A stretch of DNA of 6,746 bases, taken from assembly GCA_030629485.1 (NCBI GenBank), contig DAOVOW010000102.1:1-6746 (forward strand), in the 5' to 3' direction. Of this stretch, positions 6,369-6,746 are shown one piece after another. This DNA comes from a bacterium. GTDB lineage: Bacteria > Zixibacteria > MSB-5A5 > GN15 > FEB-12. The stretch's first letter is position 1; each line of letters opens with the position of its first letter. The notes beneath the pieces were generated by a model, which saw only the letters and a program-made list of their open reading frames with translations, was not told the DNA's origin and ran no database searches. Both the position numbers and the translations under genes were made by a program.

Positions 6369-6746
6369 TTAACCTCCGATTTTCACTCTGAGTCCGTGGG
6401 CTTCCAGCCGCCGCGACAGGGTTGCCACTTCTGCCTGGGTTTTGGGCTGTAGTCCGACTAACTTTGCCACCAGTTCGGGATCGGTCACCTTGTGACGGAA
6501 GTAACGATGGTACGGCAACAGACTGACCTCCTCTATGCCGGGTAACGGTTTCACAAACTGAACGATGGCGTCGAGGTTGGAGTTGGTGTCGGTGATGTCG
6601 GGAATCAACGGCACGCGGATAATCACACGGGCGCCACGCGTGGCCAACATCTTCAGGTTGTCGAGAATGAGGCGATTGGAGACGCCCAGGTGTTGCTCGT
6701 GCGCATGATCGTCCATTATCTTCAGATCATACAAGAACAGATCAAC
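6369..6746 (-). CDS. Glycyl-radical enzyme activating protein (radical SAM), C-terminal part
   Basis: This is the C-terminal 125 residues of a radical SAM activase that would use S-adenosylmethionine and a 4Fe-4S cluster to abstract a hydrogen from the glycine (G762) of the dehydratase encoded just downstream. The frame is open to the right edge, so the CxxxCxxC cluster motif, and any extra ferredoxin-like cluster domain, lie outside and cannot be checked. Visible family motifs are YDLKIMD (fragment residues 6-12; D7 and K9 match the DxK motif of PFL activase), HLGVSNRLILDNL (19-31), RVPLIPDITD (44-53) and SLLPYH (75-80), ending in GLRVKIGG. The usual G-x-x-K-W/Y after LPYH reads YFRHKV here. 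Activase-first order with a 5-bp gap implies one operon. The C. difficile partner is called HypE; I do not assign the symbol because the name is also used for a hydrogenase-maturation protein. Confidence 0.9.
   Translation of the reverse strand, partial: VDLFLYDLKIMDDHAHEQHLGVSNRLILDNLKMLATRGARVIIRVPLIPDITDTNSNLDAIVQFVKPLPGIEEVSLLPYHRYFRHKVTDPELVAKLVGLQPKTQAEVATLSRRLEAHGLRVKIGG
6372..6377 (-). promoter_or_regulatory. Strong Shine-Dalgarno of the dehydratase gene, inside the activase C-terminus
   Basis: GGAGGT on the minus strand is a full-strength ribosome binding site, 8 bases before the dehydratase ATG. It doubles as the last two codons (Gly-Gly) of the activase, followed directly by its TAA stop. 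Ribosomes ending on the activase would be positioned to reinitiate, and the strong site would allow extra entry, which suits an enzyme needed in greater amount than its activase. It settles the start at 6363. Confidence 0.8.

Overview
The window (6,746 bp, moderately GC-rich) holds two convergent gene pairs and no complete operon. It suggests a Gram-negative bacterium: the left half carries a periplasmic adaptor and an RND inner-membrane pump, which work as an envelope-spanning efflux complex. It also suggests at least part-time anaerobic life: the right half carries an oxygen-sensitive glycyl radical enzyme with its radical SAM activase. The sequence does not fix the lineage. My impression, from intergenic sequence style only, is an uncultured FCB-type or Zixibacteria-like organism; treat that as a weak guess.

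Left half, + strand: the 3' part of a membrane fusion protein gene (open to the window edge, stop at 697) overlaps by one base (TGATG) a full-length RND permease gene (697-3858, 1053 aa). Both are read as one unit whose promoter lies off the left edge. No outer-membrane factor or local regulator is visible, so the pump's substrate cannot be inferred.

Middle: the 144 bp between the two convergent stop codons (3859-4002) is filled by structure. There is a 7-bp stem-loop (3890-3915), then an 86-bp palindromic REP/MITE-like element (3922-4007) whose 20-bp ends match as inverted repeats at 17 of 20 positions. The right end of this element runs into the glycyl radical enzyme gene and supplies its stop codon.

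Right half, - strand: the 3' part of a glycyl-radical-enzyme activase gene (6369 to the right edge) is followed after 5 bp by a 786-aa glycyl radical enzyme (4003-6363). The enzyme is best called trans-4-hydroxy-L-proline dehydratase (HypD type; not the hydrogenase-maturation HypD). The active-site residues I recall for the Clostridioides difficile enzyme are all present at a constant offset of three positions. The activase would install the glycyl radical, and the dehydratase would convert hydroxyproline to pyrroline-5-carboxylate, which housekeeping P5C reductase (not in the window) could reduce to proline.

I see no convincing new multi-gene system. The observations most worth following up are the palindromic element that ends the hypD reading frame and the presence of a HypD in what looks like a non-clostridial Gram-negative background.
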